Assembly (NCBI RefSeq): GCF_013003985.1
Contig: NZ_CP053073.1
Coordinates: forward strand, 2,914,001-2,978,000
DNA: 64,000 nt
From: Usitatibacter palustris
Lineage (GTDB): Bacteria; Pseudomonadota; Gammaproteobacteria; Burkholderiales; Usitatibacteraceae
Reading direction: 5' to 3'
Part shown: positions 1 through 8,479 of the stretch, one piece after another
Position numbering within the stretch: position 1 is the first letter of the stretch
How the letters are laid out: every line of letters begins with the position of its first letter
Made by a program: the position numbers and the translations under genes
The notes under the pieces: model-generated
Told to the model about the DNA's origin: nothing
The model's database searches: none
Seen by the model: only the letters and a program-made list of their open reading frames with translations

Positions 1-2
1 TG

Positions 3-551
3 CCGTCGATCACCGTCTCGATCAACATCTCGCCGCGGCAATTCATGTCGCGCCGTCTCGTGCCCACGCTGCTGTCGATCATCCGCGAGACCGGGGCCGA
101 CCCGCGCCGCGTCGAGCTCGAGATCACCGAGACCATGATCATGCGCAACCTCGAGCAGTCGGTGCAGACGCTCGAGCACCTGCGCTCGGTCGGCATGCAG
201 GTCGCGGTGGACGACTTCGGCGTGGGCTACTCCTCGCTCGGCCAGTTGAAGCGCCTGCCCGCGACGAGCATGAAGATCGACCGCTCCTTCATCGCGAACG
301 TGCCCGAGGATGCGTCGAGCGGCTCGATCACCGAAGCGATCATCGCGATGGCCAAGCGCCTGAAGCTGCGGGTGATCGCCGAGGGCGTGGAGACGCGCGC
401 GCAGCTCGAGTTCCTGCGCGCCAACCACTGCGAAGCCTTCCAGGGTTATCTCTTCTCGCGGCCCGTGACATCGCTCGAAGCCACGGCGATGCTCAAGGCG
501 CAGGCCGCCGCCATGGCCGCCGAAACGACGAAGACCGCTGCCGCCGAGTAG
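3..551 (+). CDS. EAL-domain c-di-GMP phosphodiesterase, C-terminal part (5' end outside window)
   Basis: The reading frame is open from the first in-frame codon of the window, so the gene starts upstream and only its last 182 or so codons are here. They form the second half of an EAL domain: the SPRQF stretch right at the edge, ELEITE, the DDFGVGYSS loop, KIDRSFI and AEGVET, followed by FQGYLFSRP near the end. These carry the metal-binding and catalytic residues of an active cyclic-di-GMP phosphodiesterase (DDFG, K of KIDRSF, E of AEGVE). A run of Ala/Lys forms the tail. Upstream GGDEF, PAS or sensor domains are likely but cannot be seen. It is convergent with amiC, whose stop codon follows directly. 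Confidence 0.93.
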   Translation, partial: PSITVSINISPRQFMSRRLVPTLLSIIRETGADPRRVELEITETMIMRNLEQSVQTLEHLRSVGMQVAVDDFGVGYSSLGQLKRLPATSMKIDRSFIANVPEDASSGSITEAIIAMAKRLKLRVIAEGVETRAQLEFLRANHCEAFQGYLFSRPVTSLEATAMLKAQAAAMAAETTKTAAAE

Positions 552-1916
552 TTATTTCAGGACGAGCTTGGCGCGTGCGAGCGGCGGATTGGCCGCGAGG
601 TAGCGCTTGATGCCGCCGAGCACGGCGATCGCCATGCGGTCCTGGTAGCCGGCGTCCTTGAGCCGCTTCTCCTCCTCGGGATTCGAGATGAACGCGGTCT
701 CCACGAGGATCGAGGGAATGTCGGGCGCCTTGAGCACGGCAAAGCCCGCCTGCTCCACCGCGGGCTTGTGCAGCGCGTTCACGTCGCCGAGCTCGCCCAG
801 CACCGCCTTGCCGAGCTTGAGCGAATCGTTGATCTGCGCGGTCTGCGAGAGATCGAGCAGCGTCCTCGCGAGCACCGGGTCCTTCACGCCAAGGTTCACG
901 CCGCCGATGAGGTCCGACTCGTTTTCCTTCTGCGCGAGATAGCGCGCCGCGGCCGACGTGGCGCCGCGCTCCGAGAGCACGAACACGGAAGACCCCTTCA
1001 CGTCGGGCTTCACCCACGCATCGGCGTGCACGGATACGAAGAGATCGGCATTCACGCGCCGCGCCTTGGAAACGCGCTGCGCCAGGGGAACGTAGTAGTC
1101 GCCGTCGCGCACGAGCACCGCGCGCATTCCGGGCTCCTGGTCGATGCGCGCCTTGAGCCGCTTGGCGATCGCGAGCGTGACGTCCTTCTCGTGCGTGCCG
1201 CCGCGTCCGCGTGCGCCCGAATCCTCGCCGCCGTGACCGGCATCGATCGCGACGATCACGAGGCGGTCGGTCTTCGCGGGCTTCTTCGGGTCGAGCTTCG
1301 GGTCGAGCTTCACGACCGGCAGGTCGGGTGCGGGCTGCGCGGGCGCGGGTACGGGCTGCGGCGCGGCCGGCGCGGCCGGCGCGGGCTGCGAGGGCGGCGC
1401 CACGGGCACCACGGTCACCGGCGAATTCGCGATCTCCTTGATCGGATCGGGCTTGGGCGCGAGGAGGGCCAGCAGCGGATCGCGCGGCTTCTCCGGGTAG
1501 ATGTCGAGCACGAGGCGATGCTTGTACTCGCCCGCGGGGGCGAGCGGGAAGACCGAAGGCTTCACCTCGGTCTTGAGATCGAACACGATGCGCACGACGT
1601 TGGGTCGATTGCGCGCGACGCGCATCGTCTTGATGTAAGGATCGTCCTCGCGCACTTTCGACGGGAGGTTGCGCAGCTCGTCGCTGAGGTCGATGCCCTC
1701 GAGGTCCACCACGAGGCGCTCCGGATCCTTCACGAAGAAGAATTGATGCTTCACCGGATTCGCGGCTTCGAGTGTCACGCGCGTGTATTCCTCGGCGGGC
1801 CAGATGCGCGTGGCGATCAGCGTTTCCGCGGCAGACGCGAGCGAAGAGAACGCGCCGAACAGCAGCGCGGCTACGAAGCGGAGGAAGGGAAGTGTTGCGT
1901 GATTGCCGCGAGGCAC
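552..1916 (-). CDS. amiC: N-acetylmuramoyl-L-alanine amidase AmiC
   Basis: A zinc amidase that cleaves the bond between MurNAc and L-Ala of peptidoglycan in the periplasm, used in daughter-cell separation. I place the start at a GTG at 1916, because the frame upstream only shadows tsaE and there is no ATG; this gives 454 residues with a signal peptide ending in ASAAE. An AMIN domain comes first (septal targeting), then a Pro/Ala-rich linker, then an Amidase_3 domain with DAGHGGEDSG, the HEKD glutamate, SVHAD and the catalytic glutamate in LVETAF. The start lies inside the end of tsaE by about 45 bases, so the two genes are probably translated together. The tsaE-amiC order is usual in proteobacteria. 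Confidence 0.93.
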   Translation of the reverse strand: MPRGNHATLPFLRFVAALLFGAFSSLASAAETLIATRIWPAEEYTRVTLEAANPVKHQFFFVKDPERLVVDLEGIDLSDELRNLPSKVREDDPYIKTMRVARNRPNVVRIVFDLKTEVKPSVFPLAPAGEYKHRLVLDIYPEKPRDPLLALLAPKPDPIKEIANSPVTVVPVAPPSQPAPAAPAAPQPVPAPAQPAPDLPVVKLDPKLDPKKPAKTDRLVIVAIDAGHGGEDSGARGRGGTHEKDVTLAIAKRLKARIDQEPGMRAVLVRDGDYYVPLAQRVSKARRVNADLFVSVHADAWVKPDVKGSSVFVLSERGATSAAARYLAQKENESDLIGGVNLGVKDPVLARTLLDLSQTAQINDSLKLGKAVLGELGDVNALHKPAVEQAGFAVLKAPDIPSILVETAFISNPEEEKRLKDAGYQDRMAIAVLGGIKRYLAANPPLARAKLVLK

Positions 1917-2356
1917 TGCTCGCCCGCGGGGGTGTGCGATTTCAGCGTCGCTTCGCGGCCCGAATCCAGCACGCGCAGCGCGATCTCCAGATCCGGCGGC
2001 GGCAGTTGCCCGGTGGCCTTCTCGGGCCACTCGACCAGGCTTACGACCTGCCCGTTGAAGCTTTCCCGAAAGCCCGCGTCGATCCATTCTCTCGGGTCGC
2101 TGAACCTATAAAAATCAAAGTGATGCAAGTCTAACCTCGAAACGGCATAAACTTCAACCAGGGCATAGGTCGGGCTTTTTACCCGCCCCTCGTGACCCAG
2201 CGCCCGGAGGGCCCCCCGCACCAGGGTGGTCTTGCCCGCCCCGAGCTCCCCCTGGAGGAAAACGACCATGCCCGGCCGCAGCCCGCGTGCGAGTGCCGCG
2301 CCCAGTGCGAGCGTCGCGGTCTCGTCGGAAAGCGGGAAGGTGGGCACAGGTAACAT
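1871..2356 (-). CDS. tsaE: tRNA threonylcarbamoyladenosine biosynthesis ATPase TsaE
   Basis: The small P-loop ATPase of the TsaBDE complex that makes t6A37 in tRNAs reading ANN codons. The Walker A motif GELGAGKTT lies near residue 40, followed by SPTYALVEVY and HHFDFYRF, the typical TsaE core, and a late VEWPEK. I chose the ATG at 2356 (161 residues, the family size); in-frame ATGs further upstream would run into queG. It is divergent from queG with only 7 bases between the start codons, so the promoters must lie inside the opposite genes or the messages are nearly leaderless. It overlaps the start of amiC at its 3' end. Confidence 0.93.
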   Translation of the reverse strand: MLPVPTFPLSDETATLALGAALARGLRPGMVVFLQGELGAGKTTLVRGALRALGHEGRVKSPTYALVEVYAVSRLDLHHFDFYRFSDPREWIDAGFRESFNGQVVSLVEWPEKATGQLPPPDLEIALRVLDSGREATLKSHTPAGEQCLAAITQHFPSSAS

Positions 2357-2363
2357 CGCTCGC

Positions 2364-3428
2364 ATGGAAGAGCGCATCAAGCAGTGGGGTCGCGAGCTCG
2401 GCTTCGATGCCGTGGGCATCACCGGGACGCAGCTCGAGGAGGATGAAGCGCGCCTGCTCGAATGGCTCGGTCGCGGCTGGCACGGCGAGATGGATTATAT
2501 GGCACGCCATGGGGTCCGAAGAGCGCGCCCCGCGGAGCTGGTCGAGGGAACCGTGAGCATCATCACGGCACGGCTCAACTACACGCCGCCCGCGGCTCGC
2601 GATTCGTGGGAAGTCATCGGTGACAGCGAGCGCGCTTTCGTGTCGCGCTACGCGCTTGGGCGCGACTATCACAAGGTCCTGCGCGCGAAGCTCCAGTCGC
2701 TCGCCGATCGCATGACCGCCGAGCTCGGCGCCTTCAAGTACCGCGTGTTCACCGATTCCGCGCCGGTGATGGAAGTCTCGCTCGCCGCGGGCGGCGGCCT
2801 CGGTTGGCGCGGCAAGCACACGCTGCTGCTTTCCCGCGAGGCGGGCTCGCTCTTTTTCCTGGGCGAGCTCTTCGTGAGCCTCGACCTCGCGCGCGACGTG
2901 CCGGTGACCAATCACTGCGGCACCTGCCAGCGTTGCATCGACGTGTGCCCCACGCAGGCGATCGTCGCGCCCTACCAGCTCGATGCGCGCCGCTGCATTT
3001 CCTACCTCACCATCGAACACCACGGCGCGATCCCCGAACCGCTGCGGCCGCTCATGGGCAACCGGATCTACGGCTGCGACGATTGCCAGCTCGTGTGCCC
3101 CTGGAACAAATATGCACACGTCAGCACGACGCCGGATTTCGCCGTGCGCAACGGGCTCGACGACGCGCATCTCGCCGAATTGTTTGCGTGGACCCAGGAA
3201 GAATTCGATCGCCGCCTCGAGGGCACTGCCATCCGCCGTATCGGCCATGAGCGGTGGCTGCGCAACATCGCGGTGGCGCTGGGCAATGCCGCGCCCTCCC
3301 CGGCTGCGCGCGCCGCGCTGCAATCGCGGCGCGAGCATCCATCGACGCTCGTGCGGGAGCACGTTGCGTGGGCACTCGCACGCCATGAAGAACGGAACGA
3401 TTCGCGCGACGCTGCATCGAACGCGTAA
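2364..3428 (+). CDS. queG: Epoxyqueuosine reductase QueG
   Basis: Catalyses the last step of queuosine synthesis, reduction of epoxyqueuosine in tRNA, using cobalamin and two [4Fe-4S] clusters. The start at 2364 gives 354 residues, the expected length; an upstream in-frame ATG only reads through tsaE antisense. Cluster cysteines are visible in CGTCQRCIDVCP (about residue 184) and CDDCQLVCPWN (about residue 237), with the DUF1730 region in the first half and HEAT-like helices at the end (HPSTLVREHVAWAL). It is divergent from tsaE, and both products act on tRNA. Confidence 0.95.
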   Translation: MEERIKQWGRELGFDAVGITGTQLEEDEARLLEWLGRGWHGEMDYMARHGVRRARPAELVEGTVSIITARLNYTPPAARDSWEVIGDSERAFVSRYALGRDYHKVLRAKLQSLADRMTAELGAFKYRVFTDSAPVMEVSLAAGGGLGWRGKHTLLLSREAGSLFFLGELFVSLDLARDVPVTNHCGTCQRCIDVCPTQAIVAPYQLDARRCISYLTIEHHGAIPEPLRPLMGNRIYGCDDCQLVCPWNKYAHVSTTPDFAVRNGLDDAHLAELFAWTQEEFDRRLEGTAIRRIGHERWLRNIAVALGNAAPSPAARAALQSRREHPSTLVREHVAWALARHEERNDSRDAASNA

Positions 3429-3460
3429 GTTCCAACAACAAGCCATCAAGGGAGATGACG

Positions 3461-4921
3461 ATGCATCGCTTTCGCAATGCGGCCCTCCTCGCCGCGGCCC
3501 TCGCAGCGCCCGCCGTCCAGGCCATGTACCTCAACCCCGATGGCCTCGGGCAGGCGCTCATCTATCCGTACTACACGGTCAAGCCGGTGGACAGTAATGT
3601 TTACAACACCTACATCTCGATCGTGAACCACACGAGCGACGCGAAGGTGCTGCGCGTGCGCTTCCGCGAGAGCCTCAACGGCCGCGAGGTTGGCAACTAC
3701 AACCTGTACCTCGGCCCGCGCGATGCGTGGGCGGGTGCGATCACCCCCTCGGTCGCAGGCGCGCCGCCGGCGGCGGGGCTGCTGACGATCGACAATTCCT
3801 GCACCAATCCCGCCTTCACGCCACCCGCCGGTGGCAGCGCGCTTACGGGCTTCGCCTTCAGCAGCGCGAGCTACACCGGCACCAACAGCGACGGCATGGG
3901 CGACACGATGGAGCGCACGCGCGAGGGCTATGTCGAAGTCATCGAGATGGCCACCCTCACGGGCGCGAGCGCCGCGCAGGCCACGCCCGGTGCGAATGGC
4001 GTGCCGCCCGATTGCGCGGCGCTGCGCGGCGGCGGCGTGCTGTCGCTCGGCCCGCCCACCGGCGGCGTTTCGGGAACACTCACGCTGATCAACGTCGCGA
4101 GCGGCCTGGACTTCACCGTGAACGCGATCGCGATCGCGGACCTCTCGACGCAAGGCTTCTATCGCACGTACTCGGACGCCTATCCCGACTTCAACTCGGC
4201 CGAGGTCAACGGCGTGGGCAACTTCGCCGCCAACGGCAAGGCCTACCGAACGACGTGGAATAGCGGCGTCGAAGCGCTGAACGCCATTCTCATGCGCTCG
4301 ACCGTGGACAACGAGTTCATCCTCGACAACACGACCCAGTCGGCGGCGGACTTCGTCGTCACGTTGCCCACGAAGCGCTTCCACGTGCTCGTGCCCGGGC
4401 AAGGCACCGGCCCGTTCACGAACACCGTGCTCGCGGGCTCGAGGTCGCTCAACTTCACGCTTGAATACCGCTCGCGCGAAGGGCTGGGCGGAATCATCGT
4501 CCCGGCCTGCGGCTTCACTTGTCCGCCCAGCAACTCCGAGGCGAACCTGCAACTGCCGTTTGCCTCGACGGTGGTGGGCATTACGCGCGGTGCCACGGCC
4601 ACGGGCGCCGCGGGCACCACGCTCGCATTGGGCGCGAACGGCTGGCGCGTCACGCTGCCAACGACGGCGGAGAACGGCTCGGTGATGCTGGGCTTCGTGG
4701 CCGGCGGCTTCTCGTCACCGCCGACGATCTCGTTCCCGGCGCAGACCACGCGCCTGAGCGACGGCCAGGTACTCAACGAGAACCTCGTGATGGAAGGCCT
4801 GCCGGCCGTGGGCTTCGCGGTCCGTACGCTGCGCAACGGAACGCTCGTGTGCGCGGGCGGTGGCTGCCAGGGCAACTACGGCGGCGCCTACCCCCACACC
4901 TCGCGACACGTATTCCGCTAG
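3461..4921 (+). CDS. Exported protein of unknown function
   Basis: A 486-residue protein with a clear signal peptide ending in PAVQA. The second of two close ATGs (3461) sits 6 bases after AAGGGAG, so I prefer it to 3455. The mature protein begins MYLNPDGLGQ and holds a conserved-looking block about the YPYYTV, VNHTSDAKVLRVRFRE and NGREV segments that I associate with exported proteins of unknown role in beta- and gammaproteobacteria. Several cysteines occur in the later half (CGFTCPP, CAGGGCQ), suggesting disulfides. No PEP-CTERM or IPTL tail is present. Its stop codon overlaps the stop of the convergent carboxypeptidase gene in a shared CTAG. Confidence 0.8.
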   Translation: MHRFRNAALLAAALAAPAVQAMYLNPDGLGQALIYPYYTVKPVDSNVYNTYISIVNHTSDAKVLRVRFRESLNGREVGNYNLYLGPRDAWAGAITPSVAGAPPAAGLLTIDNSCTNPAFTPPAGGSALTGFAFSSASYTGTNSDGMGDTMERTREGYVEVIEMATLTGASAAQATPGANGVPPDCAALRGGGVLSLGPPTGGVSGTLTLINVASGLDFTVNAIAIADLSTQGFYRTYSDAYPDFNSAEVNGVGNFAANGKAYRTTWNSGVEALNAILMRSTVDNEFILDNTTQSAADFVVTLPTKRFHVLVPGQGTGPFTNTVLAGSRSLNFTLEYRSREGLGGIIVPACGFTCPPSNSEANLQLPFASTVVGITRGATATGAAGTTLALGANGWRVTLPTTAENGSVMLGFVAGGFSSPPTISFPAQTTRLSDGQVLNENLVMEGLPAVGFAVRTLRNGTLVCAGGGCQGNYGGAYPHTSRHVFR

Positions 4922-6390
4922 GGAGCGACGAACTTCCTCAGCTCGCCCGCAAGCCGGGCGAGCGAGGGCTTGTGCACGTACATCATGTGCCCGGCGTCGT
5001 AGTAGCTCACCGTGAGGTTCTGGCGCAGCGACGGATCGAGGCCCAGGTGATCCATCGTGTAGTCGGAGGCGAAGTGCGGCGTGGCGAAGTCGAAGTAGCC
5101 ATTGGCCACCAGCACGCGCATGTGCGGATTCATCGACATCGCCTTGCGCAGCGTCTCGCCCACGGAAGCGAAGCGGTTCGCGAACTCGTTCCAGCCCCAC
5201 GTGAGGTACAGGCCCTTGGTCACCTCGTAGGGCAGGTCCTTCTCGAAGCGCAGGTCGGAGCGCACGTAGTCGTTCATCGCGGCGGCATACGCGCCGTAGA
5301 TCGCGGCCATTGCCGGGTCGAACTCGAACATGGCGCCGGCCGAGTCGCGGTCGAAGCCCTTGAAGCGGCTGTCGAGGCGGCCCACGGTGCGGCCCTCCGC
5401 GCGCAGCAGCTCCTTGCAGAAGCGGAAGATCTCGATGCGCAGGTCCGTGCTCTCGACATACGCGACCGAAAGCCCGGTGTAGCGCGAGAGCTTCTTCGCG
5501 ATGGCCGCACGATCCTTCGCCGCGAGACCCGCACCCTGGAAGAGCGCGTTCGCGTAGTCGCCTGACGCGAAGGCCTCGACCTCGTCGAGCAGCTCGCGCA
5601 GCGACTTGGCCTGCAGGTCCGCCGCAAGCTTCTTGTGGTACCAGGCGGTCGCCGCGTACGTCGGCAGGAACAGCACGCACGGAAGATCGTTCGTCACGTC
5701 GAACCGCAGCGTCTGGAAATCGAGCGCGACGGACACGAGCATCACGCCGTTGAGGTACATGCCGTAGCGCTCGATCAGGTGCCCCGCGAGTCCGGAAGCG
5801 CGCGTAGTGCCGTACGACTCGCCGATCAGGTACTTCGGGCTCGACCAGCGCGCGTAGCGCGAGGTGTAGAGGCGGATGAAGGCCCCGACGCTCTCGAGGT
5901 CGCGGCGATAGTCGTGGAACTCCTTCACCTTCTCGCCTTCGACCATGCGGCTGTAGCCCGTGCCCACCGGATCGATGAACACGAGGTCCGATTGCGGCAG
6001 GAGCGAGAACTCGTTCGCCTCCAGCGTGTAGGGCGGGCCGTCGTTCTGCCCTTCATCATCGAGCGCGACGCGCCTGGGTCCGAGCACACCGAGGTGCAGC
6101 CACACCGAGCTCGATCCCGGGCCGCCGTTGAACGAGAACGTGAGCGGCCGCTTCGTCTTGTCGGCGACGTCGTCGAGCGTGTAGGCGACGAAGAACACGC
6201 TGGCGCGCGGCTTCTCCCCTTCGTTCTTGCCCTCCTTCTCCGACTCCTCGCGCAGCACGATCGTGCCGCACGTGACGGTGTAGGCGATCTCCTTGCCGCC
6301 GATCGTCGCGCGATGGCGCGTGACGGACAGGTCGTCGCTGGGATCAGGCTTGTCGTTCTTCTTTTCTTCGGTCGTCGGGATGGAGGTCAT
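4918..6390 (-). CDS. Peptidase S10 (serine carboxypeptidase-like)
   Basis: A 490-residue alpha/beta hydrolase of the serine carboxypeptidase family. The oxyanion segment FNGGPGSSS, the nucleophile motif GESYGTTR and the terminal histidine in AGHMMYVHKPS are all present, so the Ser-Asp-His triad looks intact. The start at 6390 overlaps the stop of the inhibitor gene (ATGA). The first hundred residues are charged and hydrophilic, with no signal peptide or membrane segment, so the enzyme appears cytoplasmic, unlike vacuolar or secreted S10 enzymes of eukaryotes. Its natural substrate cannot be told from sequence. Its 3' end meets the previous gene in a CTAG with both stop codons. Confidence 0.87.
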   Translation of the reverse strand: MTSIPTTEEKKNDKPDPSDDLSVTRHRATIGGKEIAYTVTCGTIVLREESEKEGKNEGEKPRASVFFVAYTLDDVADKTKRPLTFSFNGGPGSSSVWLHLGVLGPRRVALDDEGQNDGPPYTLEANEFSLLPQSDLVFIDPVGTGYSRMVEGEKVKEFHDYRRDLESVGAFIRLYTSRYARWSSPKYLIGESYGTTRASGLAGHLIERYGMYLNGVMLVSVALDFQTLRFDVTNDLPCVLFLPTYAATAWYHKKLAADLQAKSLRELLDEVEAFASGDYANALFQGAGLAAKDRAAIAKKLSRYTGLSVAYVESTDLRIEIFRFCKELLRAEGRTVGRLDSRFKGFDRDSAGAMFEFDPAMAAIYGAYAAAMNDYVRSDLRFEKDLPYEVTKGLYLTWGWNEFANRFASVGETLRKAMSMNPHMRVLVANGYFDFATPHFASDYTMDHLGLDPSLRQNLTVSYYDAGHMMYVHKPSLARLAGELRKFVAP

Positions 6391-6827
6391 TTCTTCGGCG
6401 CTTCGCGGACGGTGATCTTGAAAGTGGCGGTTTTCGCGGGGGCGACGTCCTTCTCCCATCCGCGGCGGTATTCGAGCTTGAGCTGCTGCGAGCCGGGCTT
6501 CGCGGCGGTGAAGGTCCACACTTCGACGCCCTGCGCGCCGACCACCGGCTTGCCATCGGCGGGCGCGGGCGGCGCTTCGTACTTGCTTTCGCCCTTCTGC
6601 TTCACGATGCGGATGCGGCCGCCATGCTTGGAGGTCTTCGCGACGGCCCATGCGTAACCGGTGGAAGGATTGCTCTCGAGGCGCAGGCGCAACTCCTGCC
6701 CGACGATGAGCTCGACCGGCGCGGCCGAATCGGCGAGCGTGACGGTGACGGGATCGGGGTTGGCCGCGGCCAGCAGGATGCCGGGAAGGAACGCGAGGAG
6801 CAGCGCGAGGAAGGGCCTGCGAATCAT
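6387..6827 (-). CDS. Chagasin-like (I42 family) protease inhibitor, exported
   Basis: A 146-residue protein with a signal peptide (IRRPFLALLLAFLPG, then an Ala-rich site). The mature part carries the chagasin/I42 signatures: the NPSTGYAW loop, a Gly-rich loop before VEVWTF, and the last loop RRGWEKD. Known I42 members block papain-like cysteine peptidases with three loops. I chose the ATG at 6827 over one at 6857 because it places the signal peptide correctly. The stop overlaps the start of the S10 carboxypeptidase gene by ATGA, so the two are co-translated even though the partner is a serine enzyme without a signal peptide. Confidence 0.85.
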   Translation of the reverse strand: MIRRPFLALLLAFLPGILLAAANPDPVTVTLADSAAPVELIVGQELRLRLESNPSTGYAWAVAKTSKHGGRIRIVKQKGESKYEAPPAPADGKPVVGAQGVEVWTFTAAKPGSQQLKLEYRRGWEKDVAPAKTATFKITVREAPKK

Positions 6828-6837
6828 GGCCGCGAGT

Positions 6838-6853
6838 CTAATGCAATAATTAG
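6838..6853. promoter_or_regulatory. Small dyad between divergent genes
   Basis: CTAAT, six bases, ATTAG: a 5-bp inverted repeat in the 28-base gap between the inhibitor gene (minus) and the glutaredoxin gene (plus). It may be part of overlapping promoters or a shared operator. The repeat is short and AT-rich, so chance is possible. Confidence 0.25.
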
Positions 6854-6855
6854 CC

Positions 6856-7347
6856 ATGCGCTGCCGCCACCCTTCCCTCGCTCTTGCGACGCTTCTTGCG
6901 GCTGGATTGGCGTTCGCGACGCCGACGGTTGCCCAGGTCTACAAGTGGACGGACTCGACCGGCAAGACCCACTACGGCGACGCGCCGCCCGACGACGTGA
7001 AGAAGCAGGAGATCAAGATCACGGCGAAGTCGTACGAAGGTCCGCCGCAGATCGACAACTGGGCCGCCGTGATCCGCCGCCCCTCGCCCGGCGGCACCAG
7101 CAAGCCTTCGCAATCGGGGCTCACGATGTTCAGCGCCACCTGGTGCGGCCCCTGCAAGCGCGCGAAGGCCTACCTCGCCGAGAAGAACGTTTCGTATCGC
7201 GATGTGGACATCGATGCCTCGGATGCCAATCGCGAAGAGTTCCGCAGCTACGGCGGGGGCGGCGTGCCGCTGCTCATCGCCGGCGACAAGCGCATGCGCG
7301 GCTTCAGCCCCGCGGCCCTCGACAACCTCATCGCCAGCTCGCGCTGA
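6856..7347 (+). CDS. DUF4124 and glutaredoxin-domain periplasmic protein
   Basis: 163 residues. A signal peptide (cut near TVAQ) is followed by a DUF4124 segment, VYKWTDSTGKTHYGDAPP, then after a short linker a glutaredoxin/thioredoxin fold with the active-site motif WCGPC at about residue 97 and the cis-proline loop in GGVPLLIAGD. The CGPC pair and the export signal suggest a periplasmic thiol-disulfide or reductase activity that would need a membrane electron donor. The combination of DUF4124 with a glutaredoxin is known in betaproteobacteria. The gene is divergent from the inhibitor gene and is followed after 20 bases by the sugar dehydrogenase gene. Confidence 0.85.
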   Translation: MRCRHPSLALATLLAAGLAFATPTVAQVYKWTDSTGKTHYGDAPPDDVKKQEIKITAKSYEGPPQIDNWAAVIRRPSPGGTSKPSQSGLTMFSATWCGPCKRAKAYLAEKNVSYRDVDIDASDANREEFRSYGGGGVPLLIAGDKRMRGFSPAALDNLIASSR

Positions 7348-7367
7348 CGCCTCCCTGGAAGAACACC

Positions 7368-8465
7368 ATGCGCTTGGCCGCTACCCTCTTGCTCGCCCTG
7401 CTTGCCCCGTTGACCGCCACGGCGCAGTCGAAGCTGCCCCTCGACAAGATCAAGCTTCCACCGGGCTTCGAAATCACGGTGTTCGCCGAAGGCGTGAAGA
7501 ATGCGCGCTCGATGGCGCTCGGCGAAGGCGGGACGCTCTTCGTGTCGACGCGCTCGGACGGCCGCGTGTACGCGATCAAGCACGACTGGAAGAAGGCGCA
7601 GGAGGTGATCACGATCGCCACGGGACTCAACATGCCCAACGGCGTCGCGGTGAAGGACGGCGCGCTCTTCGTGGCGGAGGTGAGCCGCGTGTGGCGCTAT
7701 GACGGGATCGAGGCGAACCTGCAAAGCCCCAAGGGCAAGGTCATCTACGACAAATACCCGACCGAAAAACACCACGGCTGGAAGTTCATCCGCTTCGGGC
7801 CCGACGGCTGGCTCTACGTGCCGGTAGGCGCTCCCTGCAACATCTGCGAAAAGGACGACCCCTACTCCTCGATCACGCGATTGAAGCCCGACGGCTCGGC
7901 GATGGAAGTCATCGCCCGCGGCGTGCGCAACTCCGTGGGGTTCGACTGGCACCCGGTGACCAAGGAGCTGTGGTTCACCGACAACGGCCGCGACATGATG
8001 GGCGACGATATCCCGCCCGATGAGCTCAACCACGCGCCCAAGGCCGGGATGCACTTCGGCTATCCGTACTGCCACGGCGGTACCGTGCAGGATCAGGAGT
8101 TCGGCGCGACCCGCAAGTGTTCCGAGTTCACGGCGCCCGCGAAGAACTTCGGCGCGCACGTGGCCTCGCTCGGCATGCGCTTCTACACGGGCACGATGTT
8201 CCCGGCCGAATACCGCAACCAGATCTTCATCGCCGAGCACGGCTCGTGGAACCGCTCGAAGAAGAGCGGCTATCGCGTGATGCGCGCCAAGGTCGAAGGC
8301 GGCAAAGTGGTCGACTACGGCGTCTTCGCCGAGGGCTGGCTCGATGCCTCCGACGACAAGGCCTGGGGCCGGCCGGTCGATGTGCAAGTCATGCCCGACG
8401 GTTCGCTGCTCGTCTCCGACGACCATGCGGACGTGATCTACCGCATCAGCTACCGCAAGCCCTAG
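7368..8465 (+). CDS. PQQ-dependent sugar dehydrogenase-type beta-propeller, periplasmic
   Basis: 365 residues with a signal peptide ending TATAQ. The body is a six-bladed beta-propeller of the glucose/sorbosone dehydrogenase family: FEITVFAEGVKNARSMAL at the start, GVRNSVGFDWHP, ELWFTDNGRDMMGDD and IAEHGSWNRS, which are the typical calcium and PQQ contact segments. The expected role is oxidation of an aldose or similar compound in the periplasm, with electrons passed to a cytochrome or quinone; the true substrate is unknown. It lies 20 bases after the glutaredoxin gene and 14 bases before the FAD oxidase gene, so the three probably form an operon. Confidence 0.87.
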   Translation: MRLAATLLLALLAPLTATAQSKLPLDKIKLPPGFEITVFAEGVKNARSMALGEGGTLFVSTRSDGRVYAIKHDWKKAQEVITIATGLNMPNGVAVKDGALFVAEVSRVWRYDGIEANLQSPKGKVIYDKYPTEKHHGWKFIRFGPDGWLYVPVGAPCNICEKDDPYSSITRLKPDGSAMEVIARGVRNSVGFDWHPVTKELWFTDNGRDMMGDDIPPDELNHAPKAGMHFGYPYCHGGTVQDQEFGATRKCSEFTAPAKNFGAHVASLGMRFYTGTMFPAEYRNQIFIAEHGSWNRSKKSGYRVMRAKVEGGKVVDYGVFAEGWLDASDDKAWGRPVDVQVMPDGSLLVSDDHADVIYRISYRKP

Positions 8466-8479
8466 CTAGCATCTCCGCG

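Noticed and set aside
768..2111. A 447-codon plus-strand reading frame opposite amiC and tsaE
   Set aside because: It is a shadow of the true genes in high-GC DNA: Arg/His/Leu-rich, no domain, no ribosome site, and the minus-strand genes have complete catalytic motifs.
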